64,000 nucleotides of DNA from Sophora flavescens (lineage: Eukaryota > Streptophyta > Magnoliopsida > Fabales > Fabaceae), in contig CM061069.1 in the NCBI GenBank assembly GCA_030762895.1, positions 22,583,630 through 22,647,629 of the forward strand. Direction: 5' to 3'. The position numbers and the translations under genes were made by a program. The stretch's first letter is position 1. Every line of letters starts with the position of its first letter. This document shows, piece by piece, positions 54,995 to 64,000 of this stretch. The notes under the pieces were generated by a model. That model was not told the origin of the DNA and made no database searches. It saw only the letters and a list, made by a program, of their open reading frames with translations.

Positions 54995-56684
54995 TCCCCC
55001 CGCAAGCTGGAGCATGGTATATGTCAATCATGCCTAGCTTGGAAATGAAAGGAACAAAGGATGGAGGTGACAATGCTTTGGTGAAGAAATCAGCCAACTG
55101 CTCCTTTGATGGAATAGGCAACAATCGAAGGGCACCATCTTGAACCTTGTTTCGGACAAAGTGACAATCTATCTCCAAATGCTTTGTTCTTTCATGGAAG
55201 ACCGGGTTGGCTGCAATGTGCATAGCGCTTTGATTGTCACAGTATAGTACTGGTGTCCTAGAACAACTGATGTGCAAGTCTTGTAAGAGGTACATAAGCC
55301 ATTGCAATTCACATGTGGCAGTGGAGAGTGCTCTATACTCTGCTTCAGAGGAGGATCTGGATACAGTTTGCTGCTTCTTAGCTTTCCAAGAGATCAAGGA
55401 TGATCCTAGGAAGAAACAATACCCTGAGATTGACCTCCTAGAGTCAATACAACCAGCCCAATCAGCATCAGAAAATCCTAAAAGTTGTATTTCTGATTTT
55501 CTAGGGAACAACAGACCTCGGCCAGGATTATTCTTTAGATATCTAACAACCCTACATGCAGCATGATAATGTGTCATAGTAGGTTTGCTTAGGAATTGGC
55601 TGAGTTGCTGAGTGGCAAATGTGATATCGGGTCTTGTAGTGTTTAAGTATAAAAGCTTTCCAATCAGTCTTCTATACGACTCGATATCTTCATACAGTTT
55701 CCCATCATCCTGATGCAGTTTGATAGAATGGTCAAGGGGTGTCTTTGCTGGTTTTGAACCAAGCAATCCTGATTCATGTAAAAGATCCAAGCAATACTTC
55801 CTCTGACATATAGAGATTCCCATCTTAGAATGAGCAACTTCTAGGCCAAGAAAGTACTTTAGAGTGCCTAGATCTTTGATTTTGAAATGAAAGTCCAGGA
55901 TGCCTTTGATTCTAGTGAATTCAGTTATGGAATTTCCTGCCAGGATCACATCATCCACATAGATCAAGAGTGCAGTGAAGATGTCTCCATTCTTATATGT
56001 GAAGAGTGAATGGTCTGCATTTGATTGATGGTATCCTTGGCTAATGAGCAGAGATGTCAGCTTCTCATACCATTTTCTGCTGGATTGCTTAAGTCCATAT
56101 AGAGATTTAAGCAACTTGCACACTTGGTTAGACTTTGAGCACTGAATGCCTTGTGGAACCACCATGTATACATCTTCATGTAAATCACCATGCAAGAAGG
56201 CATTGTTTACATCTAATTGATGTAAATGCCAATTGTGAATGGAAGCAAGAGTCAATAGAGTCCTTACTGTGGTAAGTTTGGCCACAGGAGAGAATGTGTC
56301 AAAGAAGTCCAGACCCTCTACTTGGTTGTATCCCTTGGCAACTAATCTTGCCTTATATCTCTCAATGGTCCCATCTGCTCGATGCTTTACTTTATAAACC
56401 CACTTGTTTCCAATTGGCTTCACATTAGCAGGTAAATCAACTAGGATCCATGTACCATTCTTCTCAAGGGCATCTAATTCAAGTTTCATGGCATTTCTCC
56501 AACATTCATACTTACTGGCCTGTTGGTATGTATGTGGCTCAAGAGTGTGTGAGATAGACAGTGAATAAGCATGATGAGCAGGTGAAAGCCTAGAAAAGGA
56601 ATGAAAGGAAGAAATAGGATAAGATATACATGAGGCAATTGCTTCTGCTGTATCAGTTGAAAGGCTACACACATAGTCATTCAA
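54786..56684 (-). CDS. Copia reverse transcriptase-RNase H of element L
   Basis: 632 residues from the first ATG at 56684; the frame is open a little further upstream, to the break near 56740, so this is the second half of the polyprotein and not a separate gene. Reverse transcriptase has NKWVYKVKHRADGTIERYKA, QLDVNNAFLHGDLHEDVYM, GLKQSSRKWYEKLTSLL and the catalytic YVDDVILAG. RNase H has FSDADWAGCIDSRRSISGYC, SSSEAEYRALS, YCDNQSAMHI and ADFFTKAL. All key residues are present. The frame reads on into the 3' LTR (last about 70 residues). Only the single frame break separates it from an intact polyprotein. Confidence 0.95.
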   Translation of the reverse strand: MNDYVCSLSTDTAEAIASCISYPISSFHSFSRLSPAHHAYSLSISHTLEPHTYQQASKYECWRNAMKLELDALEKNGTWILVDLPANVKPIGNKWVYKVKHRADGTIERYKARLVAKGYNQVEGLDFFDTFSPVAKLTTVRTLLTLASIHNWHLHQLDVNNAFLHGDLHEDVYMVVPQGIQCSKSNQVCKLLKSLYGLKQSSRKWYEKLTSLLISQGYHQSNADHSLFTYKNGDIFTALLIYVDDVILAGNSITEFTRIKGILDFHFKIKDLGTLKYFLGLEVAHSKMGISICQRKYCLDLLHESGLLGSKPAKTPLDHSIKLHQDDGKLYEDIESYRRLIGKLLYLNTTRPDITFATQQLSQFLSKPTMTHYHAACRVVRYLKNNPGRGLLFPRKSEIQLLGFSDADWAGCIDSRRSISGYCFFLGSSLISWKAKKQQTVSRSSSEAEYRALSTATCELQWLMYLLQDLHISCSRTPVLYCDNQSAMHIAANPVFHERTKHLEIDCHFVRNKVQDGALRLLPIPSKEQLADFFTKALSPPSFVPFISKLGMIDIYHAPACGGMLNCNANDNANNIEESRKSRNDAAEDSKCLTKSHMVGVMKSGVPSHQSLHSHFLLEAPLFSPLTNPNRK

Positions 56685-56745
56685 ATGTTGTGGTTTTTGC
56701 CTTTGCCTAGTGGATCTCCTTGGTGAAGCAGTGGCTGTTTCTTCA

Positions 56746-59379
56746 TCACATCAGGTGCATCGGGGTGAGAGTGAATGATATCGGGGAGTGCAGGTTCAGT
56801 ATAGGTGGTTTCTGGTTCAATGTTGGTGGTCTGTTTGATCGGTAGGGCCGAGGGATTGCAGGGATGGTGTTTGGCACATTATTGCCAGGAACAGAACATA
56901 AGGGTGTGGAATGATAGTTCCAAGTGGAAATGGGTGAGCATGATTTATATGGGAAAATGTGCTCATGGTGAGTCACATTTCTTGAGATGAAAATCTCTCT
57001 GTTGTTGAGATCCATGATGACAGTTCCTTTCACACCAACCTTATTGCCAAGAAAAATGCCTTTCCTGGCTCTAGGCTCAAGTTTGCTTCTATGTGACTGA
57101 AGAGTTGAAGCATAGCACAGTGAACCAAAAACCTTTAGGTCATGTAAATTGGGTGATTTGTTGTATAGAAGGAAGTATGGTGACTTGTTTTGAAGGAGAG
57201 GACTAGGGACCCTATTTATGATGTAAGTTGCATGAAGTATGGCATAGGACCAAAATTGTTTAGGTAATTTTGATTGAAACAAGAGAGCCCTTCCTACATT
57301 AAGAATGTGTTGATGTTTCCTCTCAAATCTTCCATTTTGTTGTGGGGATTCTGCACAACTTGTTTGGTGCACAATTCCTTTTGAGGCATAGTATTGAGGC
57401 ATTATGAATTCGGGTCCATTATCACTTCTCACAGTCTTAACCTTTGCATTATATTGTTGTTCAATTAGTTTTATGAAATTCTGGACATGTAGTCTCACTT
57501 CCCCCTTTGATTTTAGCAATGTTATCCATGTGAACCTGCTGAAATCATCTACTGCAGTTAGGAAATAGGTGTGACCATGCACAGATTGAATGGCCAATGG
57601 CCCCCAAATATCAAAATGAACTAGTTCATAAGGTGCAGCAGCTTTATTAATACTCAATTTATAAGGCAATTTCTTATGTTTGGCAAAGTGGCAAACATCA
57701 CAAACTGCATTTGGATCAACAACAACAAAGGGAAATTCAGAATTTAAAATGGTCATTCTAGAAGTAGATAGGTGGCCTAATCTAAAGTGCCATAAGGCAT
57801 TTTCAGGTAGAGTTTGTATGTCAGCTGCTTGTGCACTAGAACAAAGGACATTTTTGGCATCAACAACTAGGTGATATAGCCCTTCAAACCTCTCAGCAGA
57901 ACCAATCGTCCTCTGTGACTTCTGGTCCTGGATAAAACACATGGAATCAGTAAATGAGACTGCACATTTTAAATTGCTGCACAGTTTTGAAACTGAAATT
58001 AAGTTTAGAGAGAAATTAGGCACATACAACACTTCTGTAATGGAAAAACCAGGGGAAAAACTCACTGTGCCAGCATGTTTAGCAATTGAAAACTGACCAT
58101 TTGGGAGTCTAATATTAACAGGTTTTATATCACTAATGGTTTGAAAACATTTTAGAGATGCACATATGTGATCACTAGCTCCTGAGTCTATGATCCAAGA
58201 GCCAAGAGTAAAACTACTAAAAGAAGAAGAGGTGAATATGTTACCTGCTGACTTGTTTTTCTCAGTTGGTGTATGACCAAAATGAGTTGATGAAATAACC
58301 TGGTTGGCCATTGAAGTAGGTTGCTGGTTGATGCCAGAACCTTGAATTAGGCTTATCAATTTCTCATACTGCTCATGGGTGAAGATAGGTGGACCAGATT
58401 TAGCATCTCCATTGGTTGAGTGGTCTTCCAACATCTCAGCACCTTCATTTGAAACATTATTTGCCATTGAACCATTGTTTCTCTGCAAGTGAGGAGGGAA
58501 GCCATGCTTCCTGTAGCAAGTGTCAATTGTGTGACCTGTTCTTCCACAGTGAGTGCATACCCTTTTGGATCCTGAATTTTGTCCAAATCCTCTTCCTCTT
58601 CCTTGTGGTCTCTTATAATCAACAGCATTTATGAGCACTCTTGAATCATCAACATTACTAAAATTCCCTTGCCTCTCATGTTGGATTACCATAGAAAAGA
58701 TTCGGTTCATGCTAGGCAAAGGATCCATCAACAAAATCTGTGATCTTACAACTGAGAAATTCTCATTTAATCCAGTTAGAAATCTTATAGCATAGTTAAG
58801 AGTATGAAAGTGCCTAGCATTTCTCATGGCAGCACATGTGCATTTTATAGGGCAAGCACAACAAGGAATAAGCATGTAGGTCTCTAATTCTTCCCAAAGT
58901 ATTTTTAGCTCAGAATAAAATTCTGTAACAGAGAGAGAACCTTGCCTTAATCCATAGATTTCTTGTTGCAGCTCAGAGATCCTGATGAGATCTCCTTGTG
59001 AGAATCGTTCCTTCAAGTCATTCCATACATCAATGGCATTTTCCAGGAAGACAATGCTCTGTCCAATAGATTCAGCTACTGAGTTTACTATCCAGGAATG
59101 GATGATCATATTGCAACGGCTCCAAGCTTTGTAACTTGGATCAAAGCTGTCAGGGATGGGTATGCTTCCATCAACAAACTCAAACTTATTCTTAGCACCT
59201 AAGGCTCTTCTCATGGATCGAGCCCAAGAATGATAGTTTGAACCATTCAACACAGGAGTGACCACAACAGATGAAGGTCCATCTCCTGAGTGAACATAAT
59301 AAGGACTGGAGGGATCTTGTGATGGGTCTGTGACAACACCACCACTGTTGTTATTGTTAGAGCTGCTTCCTTTGGCCAT
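56746..59379 (-). CDS. Copia gag-protease-integrase of element L
   Basis: 877 residues from the ATG at 59379 (MAKGSSSNNNNSGG). Gag core at about residues 35-235 (LNGSNYHSWARSMRRALG, DVWNDLKERFSQGDLIRI). Zinc knuckle CTHCGRTGHTIDTCYRKHGF near 275. Protease WIIDSGASDHICAS near 395. GAG-pre-integrase WHFRLGHLSTSRM and CDVCHFAKHKK at 520-570. Integrase with HFDIWGPL (about 586), VRSDNGPEF (about 650) and ESPQQNGRFERKH (about 680), so the DDE residues are in place. The frame ends just after integrase, before reverse transcriptase, through a break relative to the next frame. The N-terminal part is homologous to the gag of G. It would act in virus-like particles and, for integrase, at chromosomal DNA. 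Confidence 0.95.
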   Translation of the reverse strand: MAKGSSSNNNNSGGVVTDPSQDPSSPYYVHSGDGPSSVVVTPVLNGSNYHSWARSMRRALGAKNKFEFVDGSIPIPDSFDPSYKAWSRCNMIIHSWIVNSVAESIGQSIVFLENAIDVWNDLKERFSQGDLIRISELQQEIYGLRQGSLSVTEFYSELKILWEELETYMLIPCCACPIKCTCAAMRNARHFHTLNYAIRFLTGLNENFSVVRSQILLMDPLPSMNRIFSMVIQHERQGNFSNVDDSRVLINAVDYKRPQGRGRGFGQNSGSKRVCTHCGRTGHTIDTCYRKHGFPPHLQRNNGSMANNVSNEGAEMLEDHSTNGDAKSGPPIFTHEQYEKLISLIQGSGINQQPTSMANQVISSTHFGHTPTEKNKSAGNIFTSSSFSSFTLGSWIIDSGASDHICASLKCFQTISDIKPVNIRLPNGQFSIAKHAGTVSFSPGFSITEVLYVPNFSLNLISVSKLCSNLKCAVSFTDSMCFIQDQKSQRTIGSAERFEGLYHLVVDAKNVLCSSAQAADIQTLPENALWHFRLGHLSTSRMTILNSEFPFVVVDPNAVCDVCHFAKHKKLPYKLSINKAAAPYELVHFDIWGPLAIQSVHGHTYFLTAVDDFSRFTWITLLKSKGEVRLHVQNFIKLIEQQYNAKVKTVRSDNGPEFIMPQYYASKGIVHQTSCAESPQQNGRFERKHQHILNVGRALLFQSKLPKQFWSYAILHATYIINRVPSPLLQNKSPYFLLYNKSPNLHDLKVFGSLCYASTLQSHRSKLEPRARKGIFLGNKVGVKGTVIMDLNNREIFISRNVTHHEHIFPYKSCSPISTWNYHSTPLCSVPGNNVPNTIPAIPRPYRSNRPPTLNQKPPILNLHSPISFTLTPMHLM

Positions 59380-59406
59380 CAGAGTTGCGCAAGGCAGAGA
59401 GCTAGA

Positions 59407-59419
59407 CGCTCTGATACCA
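59407..59419 (-). other. Primer-binding site of L (tRNA-Met type)
   Basis: The minus strand TGGTATCAGAGCG begins at the base following the LTR end. It is an exact copia consensus. Confidence 0.92.
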
Positions 59420-59813
59420 TCTCAAGTTTTAAGGAAAGTAAGAAAAGCAAGAAAGGCAAACATAATCAAGAGAATAAAATATGGAGGCTTTGTATTACTT
59501 GAAATGCTCAAAAATACAGTGATGAAGCTACTGTGTTATTTATACAAAGGGAAAGGGAACATAGTAAGCTATCCTAGGTGCCAATACACTGAATCATCCT
59601 CAGCCTACTTTCTGTTAGGATTTGTTAGAGGAGAGAATAAAGGTGCTTCTAGAAGGAAATGTGAGTGGAGTGATTGGTGACTAGGCACCCCTGATTTCAT
59701 CACTCCAACCATGTGGGACTTGGTGAGGCACTTGGAATCTTCAGCAGCATCATTTCTTGATTTCCTTGATTCCTCTATATTATTTGCATTGTCATTGGCA
59801 TTACAGTTTAACA
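59420..59813 (-). repeat. 5' LTR of L
   Basis: 394 bp, two substitutions from the 3' LTR; a TATA-like TATAAATAACACAG lies on the minus strand near 59540. Confidence 0.96.
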
Positions 59814-59818
59814 CTTTA

Positions 59819-60623
59819 GCTCGAGCGTTTATTTGAAACAGAAGCCACCTCACACTTTCCAAGCCTAAAAACAGCTTGAGAAGTTTGACCTTTTTCTGGA
59901 AAAATTGGTTGGAAAAGTAACATACCGTGGTTATATGGTGGGTTCAAAGGTTGGGAAATGGACCTATGTAAATACGAAAAGAAACATTAATTTTTTAGAA
60001 AATCCAAGAATAATCATTTTTTTGGTGTTGGTGTTAGAGTCATGAATCAAACAATGCAATTGGAAAAAGTCAAGAAAAGCCCAAAAAGTTTTTTAAAAAC
60101 AACACAAGAAATTTTAGGAACAGTTAATTTTATCCCGAGTTGTGTTTTAGGGCACTCATTGTTATGAATGGTAGTGGTGTCCTATTGTTGAAACTTGTAG
60201 CTGAGTTGGTTAGGCCTTCCCTCTTTCATCGACCCTCGCTCCTCACTTTTGGGTTGGGTTCATATCGTTTTTAATGACGCAACATCCTTCGCCAAATGAT
60301 GATGGTAGGGTTCAGTTGTCGAAGCTCGCAGCTTAGAAGGGTGGGCATTTTTTAGCATCATTGAACCTCACTGTTGGATATGGTTGTGATCACATCATAT
60401 TGACAGCGTAGCCACATTTGTCGAAGGATGTAGGTATTGAAGGAAAGATTGGCTAATGGTAAGTTTGATAATTGAGATTGTTACATGGGAGTGGGTGGTT
60501 GTGGAGAGCTTAAGGGAATGCCAAGAATGAGAGAAGATCAAGAGAAATCCTAATATAATTCATTTAATCCAAACTCTTGATTGTGGCCAATATGAAAAAT
60601 ATCACGTAACCTATCAAATCAGC
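59819..60623. other. Intergenic DNA between L and K, no gene seen
   Basis: AT-rich flank without a supported open frame, RNA gene or repeat partner in this window. Confidence 0.5.
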
Positions 60624-62463
60624 TGTTGGCTTCAAAGACTCAAGAGGGGGGTAAATTGAGTTTTCTTAAAAACTTTCCCTCTTAAAAACTTTTCACAAAA
60701 CTTTAGATTTCAGATTTGTGGCCTCGGATCTTTTACAAAAACAGCGAAGGGCTTATATAAAATCTTGAATAGAAGGTGATGAGGATAAGAAAGATTGATT
60801 CAGAATTAATAGATCACAGAATAGGTTCAGGTTCAAAACTCAATAATAACAAAATACAGAAAGTGATCAAGCCTTTAAAGATTAATAAAAAGTTATGCAA
60901 TTTCAGATACAAGCATTAACAATCAAGAACAAACTTGCAGGTTTCAGTTTCAGTATATGATGCAAGATTCAATTCAAAGATTGATCCTTAATAATAGAAT
61001 TGAATACACAGTTATTATTACAGTTTACTCAAGGTTCAATACTGATTATACAGATCAAGAACTGATATCAATTGAATACTTAGAACATAAAGATCATAGT
61101 TATATGCTCAAGATAGAAATTAAAGAGTTTGAGTTTAGAGATACCACACAACTAGATATATCCTGGTTCAGTCACCACCACTGTGACCTACATCCAGTCC
61201 CCACTCCACCTGTGGGTTTTCACACACTAACACACAAGCTTTAGCCAGGTAGCTTGAAAAACCTTTACACCACAGAGCACTCCTTCACCTCGAGATACCA
61301 CACTTTTGTGAAAAGCCTCAATGTTCTTCCTTAGGGATACCTCACCCTAATCACTCAGAGAGACTCCCTCTCTCTTTACAATCAAATAGAAAAAAAAAAT
61401 TTGATTCCTAACTCTCAATAGTCACATATACAAATTGAAGCACTTATGAGAATGAAACACTATTTTCACAATAACCTCAAGAAAGAGGATGAATGATTTT
61501 CACAATTGATCTCTCCAATTGATTTCAAATTCTAATATGTTGTTTTTTTGATCTGTTATTTTTAAAAGTGTTCCTTTGATCCCTCTATATATAGGAAACA
61601 AGTTATAGTCGCCGGGATCAACTAAAACAGATTCGGGTCTGATCACAGAATCTGTTTTCTTGATTATGGTTCTTGAAATAAGATTCTACATCGGCGTCGT
61701 CTTCAGTCCTCAGGGCTCGTAGTTGATATTAGACGAGCTCCATATGCCACGTCATTGGACAGAGCTTCTCATTAAGGACTTAGAAAGTCCAAAGACTTGT
61801 GTGGACGAGTGCTTCTGTCACTTGTGTGGACGAGCACTTCTGTCACATTAGTAGACGAGCGCTTCTATCACTTTAGTGGACGAGCACGTCTATCACTTTA
61901 GTGGGCGAGCATTTCTGTTACTTTAGTGGACGAGCGCTTATATCACTTTAGTGGACGAGCACTTCTGTCACTTTAGTGGACGAGCGCTTCTGTCACTTTA
62001 GTGGACGAGCGCTTCTGTCACCTGTGTTAGATGAGCGCTTCTATCACTTGTGTTAGATGTGCGCTTCTTATGAAATCTTATTTCCAAAAATCAATTTCAT
62101 TAACAAAAACTTATTCCTTTTAATGCAGGTTATGAAAATTGATTTTCTTCATGCATCTTTTTAGTTGAGCTATTTTATGACTAAGAGATTTCTTTCTCTT
62201 ACAAATCATCTAAGACTTAAATCTAACATTCTTCATTAAGCTTGGTCTTGATGATCCTTTAATATTTGACTTTGCTCTTTTGATTTATACATGCAGCTCC
62301 TTGATTCCTTCAAGTTCTTCGTTGAATATTTTCCTTGAATTTGCTTAATGAACTTATTGATCACTGCTTGATACCTGTATTTGTAATTTGACACTAAAAC
62401 ACTTGCACTTACATTCAATTGAATTTGTCATGTATCAAAATCTCTAAGTCATTGAGTCTTACA
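60624..62463 (-). repeat. 3' LTR of K with GACGAGC array
   Basis: 1840 bp, minus strand TGTAAGACTCAATG...AAGCCAACA. The array at about 61795-62065 has about ten units of 25-26 bp with the core GTGGACGAGCGCTTCTGTCA, cleaner than in D1 or E. The G run near the U5 end is six bases. Confidence 0.9.
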
Positions 62464-62968
62464 ATCTCCCCCTTTTTGATTATGACAAATCTTCTAACAA
62501 ATTTTAAGATCAGAGTATAAGTGTACCAGAAGCTAAGTGTTTTTGACAGATTTATATCATGGTATCAGAGCAGAAGTATATCAGAGCAAAAATATATATA
62601 TTATCATAGCAGAATTTGATTTACTCCCCATTAATCATGTAAGCTTATAAGCTCCCTCTCAACATATGCATTTATAATTTGTTATTATCCCCTTTCTCTA
62701 TATCATACTTTTTCCTCCCCCTTTTGGCATTATCAAAATGGTAAAGAAAAGAAACATTCAATGCCATAGAGAAGGCATGCGTTTAAACATTCAAACATAG
62801 CATATAAAATTGTTCATGATAGAGGGATAGGTGCAGGGACAAATCAAAAAGAACAAAAACCATCAGCCTACAAACTAAGGCATTTTACCTTTCAGAAACT
62901 AACTTCTAATTCCTATGAATTCCTAGAACTGGTTCTTCCTTTTTGATTTTCTTTTATTTCTTTAGAGA
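62464..62968 (-). other. 3' non-coding leader and purine tract of K
   Basis: No gene. Purine-rich phrases on the minus strand (AAAAGGGGGAGGAAAAAG near 62710-62725, and AAAAAGGGGGAGAT directly at the LTR) show the repeated purine tracts seen in element C. Confidence 0.7.
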
Positions 62969-64000
62969 TTAGATATAGGATTGATCAATTATGCCCAATT
63001 CTCTTCTAATGTAAAAGAAGCTTTCCTTGTTTAAGGGCTTGGTAAAAATATCAGCAAGTTGTTTAGTTGTATGAACATATTCAATCTCAATTTCTCTAAT
63101 TTGAATATGATCTCTAATGAAATGATGTCTGATTTCTATGTGTTTAGTTCTAGAGTGCATTATGGGATTCTTAGTTAAGTTAATTGCACTTGTATTGTCA
63201 CATCTAATAGGAACTTAGTTTAGTTGCACACCATAATCAACTAATTGTTGTTTCATCCATAAAACCTGTGCACAACAGCTACCAGCTGCTACATATTCAG
63301 CCTCTGTAGTGGATAAAGCCACACTAGATTGTTTCATACTGAACCATGATACTAATGAGTTTCCTAGTAAATGGCAAGTTCCACTAGTACTCTTTCTATC
63401 GAGTTTACAACCAGCAAAATTAGAGTCTGAATAGCTAATTAAAGTACATGTAGCTCCCTTGGGATAGCATAATCCTATGTCTTTTGTTCCTAACAGATAC
63501 TTAATTATCCTTTTAACTGCTGTTAAGTGTGATTCTTTTGGATTTGCTTGATACCTAGCATATATGCATACACTAAACATGATATCTGGCCTACTAGCAG
63601 TAAGATAAAGTAGTGAGCCTATTATACCTCTGAATTTAGAAATATCAAAGGGTTTACCTTGCTCATCCTTGTCCAGATAACAGGAGGCACTCATTGGAGT
63701 AGCCATCTCCTTAGCATTTTCCATGCCAAACTTCTTGATCAACTCATTGCAGTACTTGGTTTGGCTAACAAAGATTCCATTTTTAGTTTGCTTTATTTGC
63801 AGTCCAAGGAAAAAGTTCAGCTCACCCATCATTGACATTTCAAACTCACTCTGCATAAGACTTGCAAACGCATTGCACAAATGCTCATTAGTGGCACCAA
63901 AAATTATTTCATCCACATATATTTGTACAAGTAAAATGTTGTGTGCCTTTTTCTTAGTGAACAAAGTTGTGTCAACTTTACCTCTTTTAAATCCTTTTTC
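62969..64000 (-). pseudogene. Sirevirus RT-RNase H of K (partial, damaged)
   Basis: From the window edge, reverse transcriptase continues with KKKAHNILLVQ, then IYVDEIIFGATNE (about 63930-63895), then MSMMGELNFFLGLQIKQTKN and TASRPDIMFSVC. RNase H has SDSNFAGCKLDRKSTSGTC, STTEAEYVAAGSCCAQVLWM and LADIFTKPLNK. One TAG interrupts RNase H near 63212-63217. The usual YVDD reads YVDE, so the catalytic aspartate pair is altered. It ends at 62969. The close relative in E (38361-39003) keeps YVDD. Confidence 0.92.

Larger units (their letters stand above)
54601..59813 (-). mobile_element. Young Ty1/copia element L
   Basis: 5213 bp, minus strand. The LTRs 59420-59813 (5') and 54601-54994 (3') are both 394 bp and differ at only two positions (near 54661/59480 and 54703/59509). 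CTTTA is duplicated on both sides (54596-54600, 59814-59818). The minus strand has the primer site TGGTATCAGAGC directly after the 5' LTR and GCGGGGGGA directly before the 3' LTR. The LTR ends are TG...GA, not TG...CA. Gag-pol is open except for one break near 56740. This is the most recent large insertion in the window. Confidence 0.97.
60624..64000 (-). mobile_element. Sirevirus-like copia element K, 3' part, runs off the window
   Basis: In minus orientation the visible part is the 3' portion: pol (from beyond 64000 down to 62969), about 0.5 kb of 3' non-coding DNA, a purine tract AAAAAGGGGGAGAT (62464-62478), and a complete 3' LTR (60624-62463). It is closely related to E and D1. No env-like gene lies between RNase H and the LTR, unlike in element C. 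The left duplication would be TCAGC (60619-60623); its partner is outside the window. Confidence 0.92.

Noticed and set aside
61795..62065. Array in K as a CRISPR or centromeric satellite
   Set aside because: It lies wholly within an LTR, has about ten units, and matches the arrays in D1 and E.

Overview
This is a stretch of plant nuclear DNA made almost entirely of transposable elements nested inside one another. The evidence is one plant-type tRNA gene, Ty1/copia and Ty3/gypsy LTR retrotransposons primed by initiator tRNA-Met and by the GGCGCCGTTGCCGGGG-type site, and MULE, hAT and CACTA DNA transposons that carry host gene fragments. A eudicot is likely. A legume is my best guess, because the sirevirus (SIRE1-like) and Athila/Calypso-like elements resemble legume families, but this is recall and not a measurement. 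I see no intact host protein-coding gene.

Left block (1-15768): a tRNA-Cys gene (233-303, minus) and a broken LINE-type RNase H remnant are followed by gypsy-like element A (1622-13035). A contains a long-LTR element B (2846-11884, duplication CCAAG). B contains a non-autonomous Athila-type element M (3371-10018, duplication GTGCA). M's 3' LTR holds a Pack-MULE (7684-9119, 9-bp duplication TTGAAAAAT) that has captured exons of a class II trehalose-phosphate synthase gene. Next comes a hAT-like element (13571-15379, 8-bp duplication ATCTATAC) with another inverted-repeat element inside it.

Central block (15769-53549): one copia element G (duplication ATAGT) has been opened by a long series of insertions. 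In its gag sits a gypsy-type solo LTR H (16723-46953, duplication ATCTT). H contains a 4.2-kb solo LTR I (17175-21406, duplication GTCAG) and a sirevirus F (from 22427). F's 5' LTR was hit by two more sireviruses: C (23498-36955, duplication GGAAC, with an env-like 3' gene and a solo LTR D1 in its leader) and E (37410-44390, minus, duplication ACACT). F's gag was hit by a 460-bp TRIM (duplication AGTGG). G's 3' LTR region holds gypsy LTR fragments and a CACTA element (50480-53484, duplication TCT) carrying a small B3-domain gene.

Right block (53550-64000): low-complexity DNA with a 116-bp tandem duplication, then a very young copia element L (54601-59813, minus; its 394-bp LTRs differ at two positions; duplication CTTTA) whose gag-pol is intact except for one frame break. 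Last is the 3' part of another sirevirus K (60624 to beyond the window end, minus).

Target-site duplications were read directly from the sequence for most elements and fix the order of insertion. Nearly every coding region is a retroelement pseudogene. A pattern that cuts across families is that unrelated long LTRs each carry a cluster of one short, often palindromic word (GACGAGC, ACATCGAT, GCACGNCCGTGC, ACGCTCGAGCGC).
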